DNA of 64,000 bases from Amycolatopsis sp. 195334CR (GTDB lineage: Bacteria; Actinomycetota; Actinomycetes; Mycobacteriales; Pseudonocardiaceae): NCBI RefSeq assembly GCF_017309385.1, contig NZ_JAFJMJ010000001.1, positions 124,001 through 188,000 on the forward strand, given 5' to 3'. The number at the start of each line of letters is the position of its first letter. Within the stretch, counting starts at the first letter, position 1. Below the pieces are notes generated by a model. That model made no database searches, was not told the origin of the DNA, and saw only the letters and a program-made list of their open reading frames with translations. This document shows positions 8,878 to 16,731 of the stretch, piece after piece. The position numbers and the translations under genes are program-made.

Positions 8878-8879
8878 CC

Positions 8880-9752
8880 GTGGCCGTCCACCTGGGCCCC
8901 AACCAGTACGGGAAAGCCGAAGTCCGGATGGTCACCGTGCAGCGCTCGGGCCCGGTGCACGAACTCCGCGACCTCACCGTGTCCACCGCGTTGCGCGGAC
9001 ACCTCGAACGCACCCACCTCACCGGCGACAACGCCGACGTGGTGGCCACCGACACGCAGAAGAACACCGTCTACGCCTTCGCCAAGCAGGAACCGGTCGG
9101 CGAGATCGAGGATTTCGCGCTGCGCCTCGGCCGGCACTTCACCGGCGAATTCAGCCACATCACCGGTGCGCGCGTCCGGATCGAGGAACACGGCTGGCAG
9201 CGCATCACCGTCGGCGGTGAACCACACGACCACTCCTTCAACCGGTCCGGGGACGAGCGCCGGACCACCGAGGTCACCTTCAAGGACGGTGCCCCCACGG
9301 TGATTTCCGGGCTCACCGGGCTGACCGTGCTCAAGTCGACCGGCTCGGAGTTCCACGGTTTCCCCCGCGACCAGTACACGACGCTGGCCGAAACCGACGA
9401 CCGCATCCTGGCCACCGCGCTCACCGCCCGCTGGCGCCATCGCGCCGCGTCCGGTGACTGGGCCACCTCCTTCGGCGAGATCCGCCGCATCCTGCTGGAA
9501 ACCTTCGCCACCAAGCACAGCCTCTCCCTGCAGCAGACGCTCTACGCGATGGGCGAGGCGGTGTTGCTGGCCCGCGACGAGATCGCCGAGATCCGGCTCT
9601 CGCTGCCGAACAAGCACCACTTCCTGGTCGACCTGAGCCCGTTCGGGCTGACCAACGAGAACGAGGTCTTCTTCGCCGCGGACCGCCCGTACGGGCTGAT
9701 CGAGGGCACGGTGCTGCGTGACGGAGAAGACGCCGAGGTGGACGTCCAGTGA
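8880..9752 (+). CDS. Urate oxidase (uricase)
   Basis: A 290-residue cofactor-free uricase that oxidises urate to 5-hydroxyisourate. The catalytic dyad is visible as Lys12 in LGPNQYGKAEVRM and Thr57 in VVATDTQKNTVYAFAK. Other conserved stretches are GSEFHGFPRDQYTTL, the QQTLYAMGEAVLL helix and NKHHFLVDLSPFG. The GTG start follows a GGGAG site two bases after uraH. It is coupled to the downstream permease by a GTGA overlap. Known symbols for the family are uox, uaZ or pucL. Confidence 0.95.
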   Translation: MAVHLGPNQYGKAEVRMVTVQRSGPVHELRDLTVSTALRGHLERTHLTGDNADVVATDTQKNTVYAFAKQEPVGEIEDFALRLGRHFTGEFSHITGARVRIEEHGWQRITVGGEPHDHSFNRSGDERRTTEVTFKDGAPTVISGLTGLTVLKSTGSEFHGFPRDQYTTLAETDDRILATALTARWRHRAASGDWATSFGEIRRILLETFATKHSLSLQQTLYAMGEAVLLARDEIAEIRLSLPNKHHFLVDLSPFGLTNENEVFFAADRPYGLIEGTVLRDGEDAEVDVQ

Positions 9753-11059
9753 CCCATCCCGTAGACACCATCCCGTCCAAAGGACAACTGATCGCGGGCG
9801 GCATCCAGCACGTCGCCGCGATGTACGCCGGGGTCGTCGCGCCCCCGCTGATCATCGGCGCCGCCGTCGGGCTGAGCCCCGGTGAGCTGAGCCTGCTGAT
9901 CAGCGCCAGCCTGTTCACCGCCGGGCTGGCGACCCTGTTGCAGACACTGGGTTTCTGGCGGTTCGGCGCGCGGCTGCCGCTGGTGAACGGCGTGACCTTC
10001 GCGACCGTCGCGCCGGTGCTGGCGATCGTGAAGCAGCACGGCGGCGAGAACGCGCTCGGCGTGGTCTACGGCGCCACGCTCATCGGCGGCGTGCTGATGG
10101 TGCTCGCGGCCCCGTTCTTCTCGCGGCTCACCCGGTTCTTCCCGCCGCTGGTCACCGGCACGGTGATCACCCTGATCGGCGTCTCGCTGCTGCCGGTCGC
10201 GGTGCGGTGGATCGCGAACCAGCAGGACTCGGCGTCGCCGTCGGGGCTGCTGCTGGCCGGGGTCACGCTGATCGCGGTGCTGGCGTTCACCCGGTTCCTC
10301 CCGGGTTTCTTCAGCCGGATCGCGTTGCTGCTCGGCCTGGTCGCCGGCACCCTGCTGGCCTGGCCGCTCGGCGAGGTGGACACCGCCACGCTGACCGAGG
10401 CGCCGGCGTTCGGCATCGCCAGCCCGTTCCACTTCGGCACGCCCGCCTTCGACATCGCCGCGGTGGTGTCCATGGCCATCGTGATGATCGTGATCATGGT
10501 GGAGAGCACGGCGGACATGCTGGCGCTCGGCGAGATCGTGGACCGGCCGTCCACCCCGCGCACCATCGCCGACGGCCTGCGCGCGGACGGCATCGCCACC
10601 GCGGCGAGCACCGTCTTCGGCGGGTTCGCCGCGACGGCCTTCGCGCAGAACGTCGGCCTGGTGGCGCTGACCAGGATGGTGAGCCGGTACGTGGTCGCGG
10701 CCGGCGGGGTGGTGCTGGTGCTGCTCGGGGTGTTCCCGATCGCCGGCGGGATCGTCGCGCTGGTGCCGCAGCCGGTGCTCGGCGGGGCCGGGCTGGTGTT
10801 GTTCGGCAGCGTCGCGGTCAGCGGCATCCGGACGCTGGCGAAGGCGTCGTTCGAGCGGCCGGTGAACATCGCGGTGGTGGCCGCGGCGCTGGGCATCGGG
10901 CTGATCCCGATCGCCGCGCCGGGGTTCTACGAGCACTTCCCCTCGGCGGTGCGGACCGTGCTGGACTCGGGCATCAGCGCCGGGTGCGTGGCCGCGGTGC
11001 TGCTGAACCTGGTGTTCGGCGACCGCGCGCGCAAGCCGGCTCTGGATAGAACGCTCTAG
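9749..11059 (+). CDS. NCS2-family urate/xanthine permease
   Basis: A 436-residue membrane protein of the NCS2 nucleobase:cation symporter family. The family signature QNVGLVALTRM is present near residue 300, after a conserved MIVIMVESTADMLALGE segment carrying the substrate-binding acidic residue. Hydrophobic segments run throughout. It is the last gene of the uraD-uraH-urate oxidase unit, so urate or xanthine import is the natural inference; uracil is less likely by context. Its 3' end overlaps a palindrome that is probably the operator of the next gene, a TetR regulator. Confidence 0.9.
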   Translation: MTHPVDTIPSKGQLIAGGIQHVAAMYAGVVAPPLIIGAAVGLSPGELSLLISASLFTAGLATLLQTLGFWRFGARLPLVNGVTFATVAPVLAIVKQHGGENALGVVYGATLIGGVLMVLAAPFFSRLTRFFPPLVTGTVITLIGVSLLPVAVRWIANQQDSASPSGLLLAGVTLIAVLAFTRFLPGFFSRIALLLGLVAGTLLAWPLGEVDTATLTEAPAFGIASPFHFGTPAFDIAAVVSMAIVMIVIMVESTADMLALGEIVDRPSTPRTIADGLRADGIATAASTVFGGFAATAFAQNVGLVALTRMVSRYVVAAGGVVLVLLGVFPIAGGIVALVPQPVLGGAGLVLFGSVAVSGIRTLAKASFERPVNIAVVAAALGIGLIPIAAPGFYEHFPSAVRTVLDSGISAGCVAAVLLNLVFGDRARKPALDRTL

Positions 11060-11068
11060 CGGTATCCT
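11047..11068 (+). promoter_or_regulatory. Candidate TetR operator and leaderless promoter
   Basis: TAGA-ACGC-TCTA (11047-11058) is an inverted repeat of the type bound by LmrA/YxaF-like TetR proteins. It is followed by a -10-like TATCCT (11063-11068), and the GTG start of the TetR gene comes six bases later. No ribosome site fits, so a leaderless, self-repressed transcript is likely. The operator overlaps the last codons of the permease gene. Inference from sequence and position. Confidence 0.5.
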
Positions 11069-11074
11069 GGGCTG

Positions 11075-11644
11075 GTGGGAAACACCAAGGAACGGATCAT
11101 GACCGCCGGCGCCGAGCTGTTCCGCCGCAACGGCTACACCGGCACCGGGCTGAAGCAGATCGTGGCCGAGGCGAACGCGCCGTTCGGCTCGCTCTACCAC
11201 TTCTTCCCCGGTGGCAAGGAACAGCTCGGCGAGGAGGTCATCCGTACCTCGGGCATGGCCTACATCGCCCTGCTCGACGAACTGATCGCGCCGGCGCCCG
11301 ACCTGGTCACCGGCCTGGAGACGTTCTTCTCGGCGGCGGCCGAGATGCTGGTGGAGACCGGGTACGCGGACGCGTGCCCGATCGCCACCGTCGCGCTGGA
11401 GGTGGCCAGCACGAACGAGCAACTGCGGATCGCCACCGCCGACGTGTTCACCGCGTGGATCGAAGCGGGGACGCGGGGCATCGCCGCTTTCGGCCTCACC
11501 GAGGCGGACGCCAGGAAGCTCACGTTCGCCGTGATCAACGCGCTGGAAGGCGCCTTCGTCCTGTGCCGCGCCATGCGGGCCACGGAACCGATGGACGCCG
11601 CCTCCGCCTCGTGCGTCGCCTACGCGAAGACGCTCATGCCGTGA
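11075..11644 (+). CDS. TetR/AcrR family regulator (LmrA/YxaF-like)
   Basis: A 189-residue repressor with the TetR N-terminal HTH: IMTAGAELFRRNGYTGTGLKQIVAEA then GSLYHFFPGGKEQL. The C-terminal ligand domain contains ADACPIATVALE, a motif of the LmrA/YxaF group, whose members control drug exporters or flavin enzymes. No obvious target gene lies beside it, since its neighbours are urate genes and it faces xanthine dehydrogenase. Autoregulation is suggested by the palindrome at its start. The stop codon is inside a large palindromic repeat shared with the opposing gene. Confidence 0.85.
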   Translation: MGNTKERIMTAGAELFRRNGYTGTGLKQIVAEANAPFGSLYHFFPGGKEQLGEEVIRTSGMAYIALLDELIAPAPDLVTGLETFFSAAAEMLVETGYADACPIATVALEVASTNEQLRIATADVFTAWIEAGTRGIAAFGLTEADARKLTFAVINALEGAFVLCRAMRATEPMDAASASCVAYAKTLMP

Positions 11645-11687
11645 ATGTGGCTTTCACTGCCGATTCGGCAGTGAAAGCCACATTCAC
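11641..11687. repeat. Palindromic repeat copy 1 / bidirectional terminator
   Basis: A perfect inverted repeat with 23-bp arms around one central base. The outer 17 bp of each arm is the same sequence as in two other copies (28124-28170 and 35134-35195), and the central 13 bases (11658-11670) are the variable loop, here itself palindromic. The arms contain the stop codons of both convergent genes: TGA of the TetR gene (11642-11644) and of the xanthine dehydrogenase gene (11684-11686). It would form a very stable hairpin on either strand and probably ends both transcripts, although no T-tract follows. Confidence 0.85.
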
Positions 11688-13915
11688 TGCACCTCGGCCG
11701 TAGCCACGGTCAGGTGTTCCGGGCGGACCGGGACCCGCTCAAGGGCCAGGCCGGTAGCCGCCCGGATGGCGGCCACGATGGCGGGCGTCGACGAGATGGT
11801 CGGCGGCTCCCCCACGCCGCGCAGCCCGTACGGCGCGTGCGGGTCGGCCCGTTCCAGCACGTCGATCGACATCGGCGGCATGTCCAGCACGGTCGGGATC
11901 AGGTAGTCGGTGAACGACGGGTTCCGGATCTTCCCGCCCTCGGTCTGGATCTCCTCCATCACCGCCAGCCCGAGCCCCTGCGCCGAACCGCCCTGGATCT
12001 GGCCCAGCACGGCCTGCGGGTTCAGCGCCCGCCCCACGTCCTGGGCGCAGTCCAGCGCCACCACCTTCACCAGCCCCAGCTCGACGTCCACGTCGACCAC
12101 CGCCCGGTGCGCGGCGAACCCGTACTGCACGTGCGCGGTGCCCGCACCCGTCGACGGGTCCAGCGCGGTGGTCGGCCGGTGCCGCCATTCGACGGTCTCC
12201 TCCAGCACCGTGTCCCCGAGCGCCTGCGCCAGGCTGACGTCCGCGACCAGCGGCGTCGCCACCCGCTGCAGTGACGCCCGCACCGCCAGGCAGGCCGCCC
12301 GCACCGCGCCACCGGTCACGTAGGTCTGCCGCGAAGCCGAGGTCGACCCGGCGTTGCCGATGGTGGTGTCCATCGGCAGCACGGTCACCCGGTCCACGCC
12401 CAGCTCGGTCCGCACGATCTGCTGCAGCACGGTGACCAGGCCCTGCCCCACCTCACAGGCCGCGGTCTGCACGGTCGCCGCCGGTTCCCCGCCGACCACC
12501 TCCAGCCGCACCCGCGCGGTCGAGTAGTCGTCGAAGCCCTCGGAGAAGCAGATGTTCTTGATCCCGACGCCGTAGCCGACCCCGCGCACCACGCCCTCGC
12601 CGTGCGTCGTGTTCGACACCCCGCCCGGCATCCGCCGCAGGTCGAACTCGGCCGACGGCGGCAACGGCATGTCGCGCACCCGTTCCAGCAGTTCCGCCAC
12701 CGGCGCCGCCGAGTCGACCACCTGCCCGGTCGGCATCACCGAGCCCTCGCTCATCGCGTTGCGCAGGCGCACCTCGACCGGGTCCAGCCCGCACGCCTCG
12801 GCCAGTTTGTCCATTTGGGACTCGTACGCGAAACCCGCCTGCACCGCCCCGAACCCGCGCATGGCCCCGCACGGCGGGTTGTTCGTGTACGCGCCCCAGC
12901 AGTCCACCGTCACGTTGGGCACGTCGTACGGCCCGACGCCGAGCGTGGCCGCGTTCGCCACCACCGCACCGGTCGATGAGGCGTACGCGCCACCGTCGAG
13001 GTACAGCTTCGCCCGGACGTAGACCAGCTTGCCGTCCGCATCGGCGCCGTGCTCGTAGTACATCCGCGCGGGATGCCGGTGCACGTGACCGTAGAAGGAC
13101 TCTTCGCGGTTGTAGACCATCTTCACCGGCTTGCCGGTGTGCAGCGCGAGCAGGCACGCGTGCACCTGGATCGACAGGTCCTCCCGGCCGCCGAACGCCC
13201 CGCCGACCCCACCGAGGGTCAGCCGCACCTTCTCCGGCGGCAGCTCGAGCGCCGCGACGATCTGCTGCTGGTCCACGTGCAACCACTGCGTGGCCACGAA
13301 AAGATCGACACCGCCGTCCTCGGCGGGTACCGCGAGCCCACTTTCCGGCCCGAGGAAGGCCTGGTCCTGCATGCCGACCTCGTAGGTCCCGCGGACCACC
13401 ACGGCGGCCTCGGCGGACTGGTCACCGCGGCGGATCGGCACGTGGCGCACCACGTTCCCGCCGGGGTGCAGCCGCGGGCCCACGCCCTCGACCGCGGTTT
13501 CCGCGTCGGTGACCGGCTCCAGCACCTCGTAGTCGACCTTGATCCGGTCCATCGCGCGCCGGGCCGTCTCGGGGTGGTCCGCGGCCACCACGGCCACCGG
13601 TTCCCCCTGGTACCGCACCACGTCCACGGCGAGCACCGGCTGGTCGGCGTGCTCCAGGCCGTAGGCGTTGCTGCCCGGCACGTCCTCGTGAGTGAGCACC
13701 GCGTACACCCCGGGCACGGCCAGCGCCTCGCCGATCTCGATGCCGAGGATGCGCGCGTAGGGGTGCGGGCTGCGCAGCGTGGCGCCCCACAGCATGTCCT
13801 CGTGCCACAGGTCCGAGGAGTAGGCGAACTCGCCGCGCACCTTGACCGTGCCGTCCGGGCGCTGCGCGTTGCTGCCGACCCCGCCCTCGACGACCACCTC
13901 GGTGGTGGTGCTCAT
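11684..13915 (-). CDS. Xanthine dehydrogenase, molybdopterin-binding subunit
   Basis: A 743-residue large subunit of a bacterial XDH that oxidises hypoxanthine and xanthine to urate. Moco-binding motifs are GGVGGAFGGRED (near residue 235), GAMRGFGAVQAGFAYE (near 365) and ACEVGQGLVTVLQQ (near 490). The catalytic base is Glu703 in GLRGVGEPPTIS. The product is a separate subunit; FAD and 2Fe-2S subunits are encoded upstream in the same operon. The ATG overlaps the stop of the 8-oxoguanine deaminase gene. The 3' end lies inside a palindromic repeat. Context in the urate island supports xanthine rather than CO or aldehyde as substrate. Confidence 0.93.
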   Translation of the reverse strand: MSTTTEVVVEGGVGSNAQRPDGTVKVRGEFAYSSDLWHEDMLWGATLRSPHPYARILGIEIGEALAVPGVYAVLTHEDVPGSNAYGLEHADQPVLAVDVVRYQGEPVAVVAADHPETARRAMDRIKVDYEVLEPVTDAETAVEGVGPRLHPGGNVVRHVPIRRGDQSAEAAVVVRGTYEVGMQDQAFLGPESGLAVPAEDGGVDLFVATQWLHVDQQQIVAALELPPEKVRLTLGGVGGAFGGREDLSIQVHACLLALHTGKPVKMVYNREESFYGHVHRHPARMYYEHGADADGKLVYVRAKLYLDGGAYASSTGAVVANAATLGVGPYDVPNVTVDCWGAYTNNPPCGAMRGFGAVQAGFAYESQMDKLAEACGLDPVEVRLRNAMSEGSVMPTGQVVDSAAPVAELLERVRDMPLPPSAEFDLRRMPGGVSNTTHGEGVVRGVGYGVGIKNICFSEGFDDYSTARVRLEVVGGEPAATVQTAACEVGQGLVTVLQQIVRTELGVDRVTVLPMDTTIGNAGSTSASRQTYVTGGAVRAACLAVRASLQRVATPLVADVSLAQALGDTVLEETVEWRHRPTTALDPSTGAGTAHVQYGFAAHRAVVDVDVELGLVKVVALDCAQDVGRALNPQAVLGQIQGGSAQGLGLAVMEEIQTEGGKIRNPSFTDYLIPTVLDMPPMSIDVLERADPHAPYGLRGVGEPPTISSTPAIVAAIRAATGLALERVPVRPEHLTVATAEVQ

Positions 13916-15267
13916 CTCGCCTCCCGCAGCCGCGTGCTCACCTTGCGCAGGTCACCGGCGATCGCCGTGGTGTCGGCGGTTTCCAGCGCGCCCTCGGAAA
14001 CCACGGTCCGGCCGCCGACGAACACGCGGTACGGCCGTGGCGCGCTGCCCAGCACCAGCGACGCCACCGGGTCGGTGATCCCGGCGTAGTCGAGCCCGCC
14101 GAGATCCCAGACCACCAGGTCGGCGAGCTTGCCCGGTTCGATCGAGCCGAGTTCGGACTCCCGGCCGAGGCAGCGCGCGCCGCCCATCGTGCCGAGCCAC
14201 AGCGCCTCGCGCACGGTCAGCGCCTTGGGCCCACCGCGCTGGCGTGCCTGCAGCAACGCCGCGTGCAGCTCCACCCCGAGCCCACCGTCCTCATTGGACG
14301 CCGCACCGTCGACGCCGAGGCCGACCGGGGCACCCGCGTCGAGCAGGTCCCGCACCGGCGCGATGCCGGTGCCGAGGCGGCCGTTGGAGGTCGGGCAGTG
14401 CGCCGAGCCGGTCCGGGTCTTGCCCATTCGCGCGATGGCCTCCGGCGCCAGGTGCACGGTGTGCGCGAGCCAGACGTCGTCGCCGAGCCAGCCCATGTCG
14501 TCCGCGTACTCGGCCGGGGTGCAGCCCTCCTCGGCGAGGCACTGCTCCTCCTCGTCGAGCGTTTCGGCGAGGTGGGTGTGCAGCCGGACGCCCTTGCGGC
14601 GCGCCAGTTCGGCCGCACCGGTCATCAGCGCGCGGCTGACCGTGAACGGTGAGCACGGGCCGGCCGCGATCCGGACGTGCGCGTTCTTCGAAGTGTCGTG
14701 GTACCGGTCGATCGCCTCCTCGGTGCCGGTCAGCGCGGCGTCGGTGTCCTCGACCAGGTTGTCCGGCGGGAGGCCGCCGTCGGACTCCCCCCGGTCCATC
14801 GAGCCGCGCACGATGTGGCTGCGCACGCCGATCCGGCCGGTGGCCGCGACCAGCGCTTCGACCTGGTCACCGGCGTCGGACGGGAAGACGTAGTGGTGGT
14901 CGGCGACGGTGGTGCAGCCAGACAGCGCGAGCTTGGCCAGCCCGGCGGTGGCGGCGGCGTGCGTGACGTCGGCGTCGAGTCGGCCCCAGATCGGGTAGAG
15001 CTCGACCAGCCACTCGAACAGCGTCGAATCGGCGGCGAGCCCGCGCGTGGCCCACTGGTACAGGTGGTGGTGCGTGTTCACCAGGCCGGGTGTGACCAGG
15101 CCGAGGCCGCCGAAGTCGAGGCGCTCGTCGTAGTCGCCGCCCGGTGCCGGACCCGGCCCCACCTCGGTGATCAGCTCGTTCTCCACCACCACGTGGCCGT
15201 CGGCGTGCTCGGTGCCGTCGGCATCCACAGTGGACACCGTGACACCCTGGATGGCGATCCGGCTCAT
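13912..15267 (-). CDS. 8-Oxoguanine deaminase (amidohydrolase)
   Basis: A 451-residue metal-dependent deaminase of the guanine deaminase/AtzA group. Metal ligands appear in NTHHHLYQWATRG (near residue 65), LHTHLAETLDEE (near 235), HTVHL and DGAASNEDGG (near 320); SAHCPTSNGRLGTG lies between. The pattern matches 8-oxoguanine deaminase (EC 3.5.4.32), whose product is urate. It is embedded in the XDH operon, coupled by ATGA overlaps to the 2Fe-2S gene upstream and the Mo gene downstream. That placement supports a role in feeding urate into the same pathway. Guanine deaminase, giving xanthine for XDH, is the main alternative. Confidence 0.8.
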   Translation of the reverse strand: MSRIAIQGVTVSTVDADGTEHADGHVVVENELITEVGPGPAPGGDYDERLDFGGLGLVTPGLVNTHHHLYQWATRGLAADSTLFEWLVELYPIWGRLDADVTHAAATAGLAKLALSGCTTVADHHYVFPSDAGDQVEALVAATGRIGVRSHIVRGSMDRGESDGGLPPDNLVEDTDAALTGTEEAIDRYHDTSKNAHVRIAAGPCSPFTVSRALMTGAAELARRKGVRLHTHLAETLDEEEQCLAEEGCTPAEYADDMGWLGDDVWLAHTVHLAPEAIARMGKTRTGSAHCPTSNGRLGTGIAPVRDLLDAGAPVGLGVDGAASNEDGGLGVELHAALLQARQRGGPKALTVREALWLGTMGGARCLGRESELGSIEPGKLADLVVWDLGGLDYAGITDPVASLVLGSAPRPYRVFVGGRTVVSEGALETADTTAIAGDLRKVSTRLREAR

Positions 15268-15734
15268 GCGCTCGCCCCCCGCGTCGCGGCCAGCTTCACC
15301 GCGTCGAGGATCTTCTCGTACCCGGTGCAGCGGCAGAGGTTCCCGGCCAGCGCCTCGCGGATCTCCTCATCGGCCGGCTCCGGCACCCTGGCCAGCAGGT
15401 CGTGCGCGGCCACCACCAGCCCCGGCGTGCAGAACCCGCACTGCACCGCGCCCGCGTCCACAAAGGACTGCTGGACCGGGTCGAGGCGGTCCCCGTCGGC
15501 CAGCCCCTCCACCGTGCGGACCTCGCGGCCCTCGGCCTGTCCGGCGGCGACCAGGCAGGCGCACACCGGAACGGCGTCCAGGTACACCGTGCACGACCCG
15601 CATTCGCCCTGCTCGCAAGCGTTCTTGGAGCCGGGGAGGCCGAGGCGCTCGCGCAGCACGTACAGCAGGCTCTCCCCTTCCCAGACGTCGTCGGCCTGGC
15701 GCTGCTCGCCGTTGACGGTCATGTTCACGCGCAT
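15264..15734 (-). CDS. Xanthine dehydrogenase, 2Fe-2S subunit
   Basis: A 156-residue small subunit carrying two 2Fe-2S clusters that pass electrons from Moco to FAD. The plant-type cluster ligands are Cys40, Cys45, Cys48 and Cys60 (NACEQGECGSC and VCAC). The second cluster is bound by Cys99, Cys102, Cys134 and Cys136 (VQCGFCTPG and NLCRCTGYEKI). The ATG at 15734 has a GGGGAG site and overlaps the end of the FAD-subunit gene by 10 bp; an upstream Met (15764) is less likely. Confidence 0.95.
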   Translation of the reverse strand: MRVNMTVNGEQRQADDVWEGESLLYVLRERLGLPGSKNACEQGECGSCTVYLDAVPVCACLVAAGQAEGREVRTVEGLADGDRLDPVQQSFVDAGAVQCGFCTPGLVVAAHDLLARVPEPADEEIREALAGNLCRCTGYEKILDAVKLAATRGASA

Positions 15735-16606
15735 GAACGCTCCCCTGTCCGGTACTCCTGCCACGCCCAGGTCAGCGTGCGCCGCGCGAGCACGGACAAC
15801 GCGTGCCTGCGGTACGCGGCGCTGCCGCGGACGTCGTCGATCGGTTCGGTGCCCTCGGCCACCAGCTCACCGAAGCGGCGGCACACCGAATCCCGCAGCG
15901 GTGCGGGAGATTCCCACAGTCCGGCGTCGGTCAGCTCACCGGAGAGGAAGTCCTCGGCGGCCCGGCTGCGGCGCGGGGTGGGTGCGGCCGACCCGATCGC
16001 CGCGCCGACGCGCCCCTGCTCCGGGTGCAACGCGAGGCCGAACGAGCACACCGCGATCACCATCGCGTTGCGCGTGCCGATCTTCGAGAACTGCTGCGGT
16101 GCCTTGGCGTCGGGCAGGTTCACCGCGGTGATCAGTTCGTCGTCGGCCAGCGCGTTGCGCTTCACCCCGAGGTAGAAGTCGTCGGCGGCGATCAGCCGGA
16201 TCCCGCGCACCGAGGCCACCTCGACGGTGCCGCCGGTGGCCAGCAGCACCGGGTGCGTGTCCCCGGCGGGCGAGGCCGCGCCGAGGTTGCCGCCGACCGT
16301 GCCGCGGTTGCGGATCTGCGGGGAGCCGACCGTGCGGGCGGCCATCGCCAGCCCCGGCAACCGCGCGCCCAGCTGCTCGATCAGCCGGGTGTAGGGCACC
16401 CCGGCACCCAACCGGACATTCCCGTCGGCGGTGCTCCACTCACCCAGTTCGGCGATCCCGGTCAGGTCCAGCAGCGCCTCGGGCCTGCGGTGGTCGAAGT
16501 TCAGCTCGACCATCACGTCGGTGCCCCCGGCGATCGGCACCGCACCGGGCCGCTCGGCCTTCACCGCGAGCGCCTCCGCCAGCGTGGCCGGACGCAGGAA
16601 TTCCAC
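15725..16606 (-). CDS. Xanthine dehydrogenase, FAD-binding subunit
   Basis: A 293-residue medium subunit of the CoxM/XdhB type. FAD-binding motifs are VPIAGGTDVMVELNF (near residue 24) and RTVGSPQIRNRGTVGGNLGAASPAGDT (near 90), followed by KIGTRNAMVIAVCSFGLAL. It is the first gene of the four-gene XDH operon; the GTG start lies behind a GGGG-rich site. The operon is divergent from pucR with a 125-bp gap, suggesting PucR control of xdh. Confidence 0.93.
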   Translation of the reverse strand: MEFLRPATLAEALAVKAERPGAVPIAGGTDVMVELNFDHRRPEALLDLTGIAELGEWSTADGNVRLGAGVPYTRLIEQLGARLPGLAMAARTVGSPQIRNRGTVGGNLGAASPAGDTHPVLLATGGTVEVASVRGIRLIAADDFYLGVKRNALADDELITAVNLPDAKAPQQFSKIGTRNAMVIAVCSFGLALHPEQGRVGAAIGSAAPTPRRSRAAEDFLSGELTDAGLWESPAPLRDSVCRRFGELVAEGTEPIDDVRGSAAYRRHALSVLARRTLTWAWQEYRTGERSCA

Positions 16607-16731
16607 TGGTCACCCCGTCCCCTTCTTGGTGGATACACCAGTAGACAGCGGCCGAATCGCCGCGGCAACGGTGGCCGGACACGAATCTCCGTGAGCGAAA
16701 CACCGGCATGTTGTGGTTTTCTACAAAGCCT

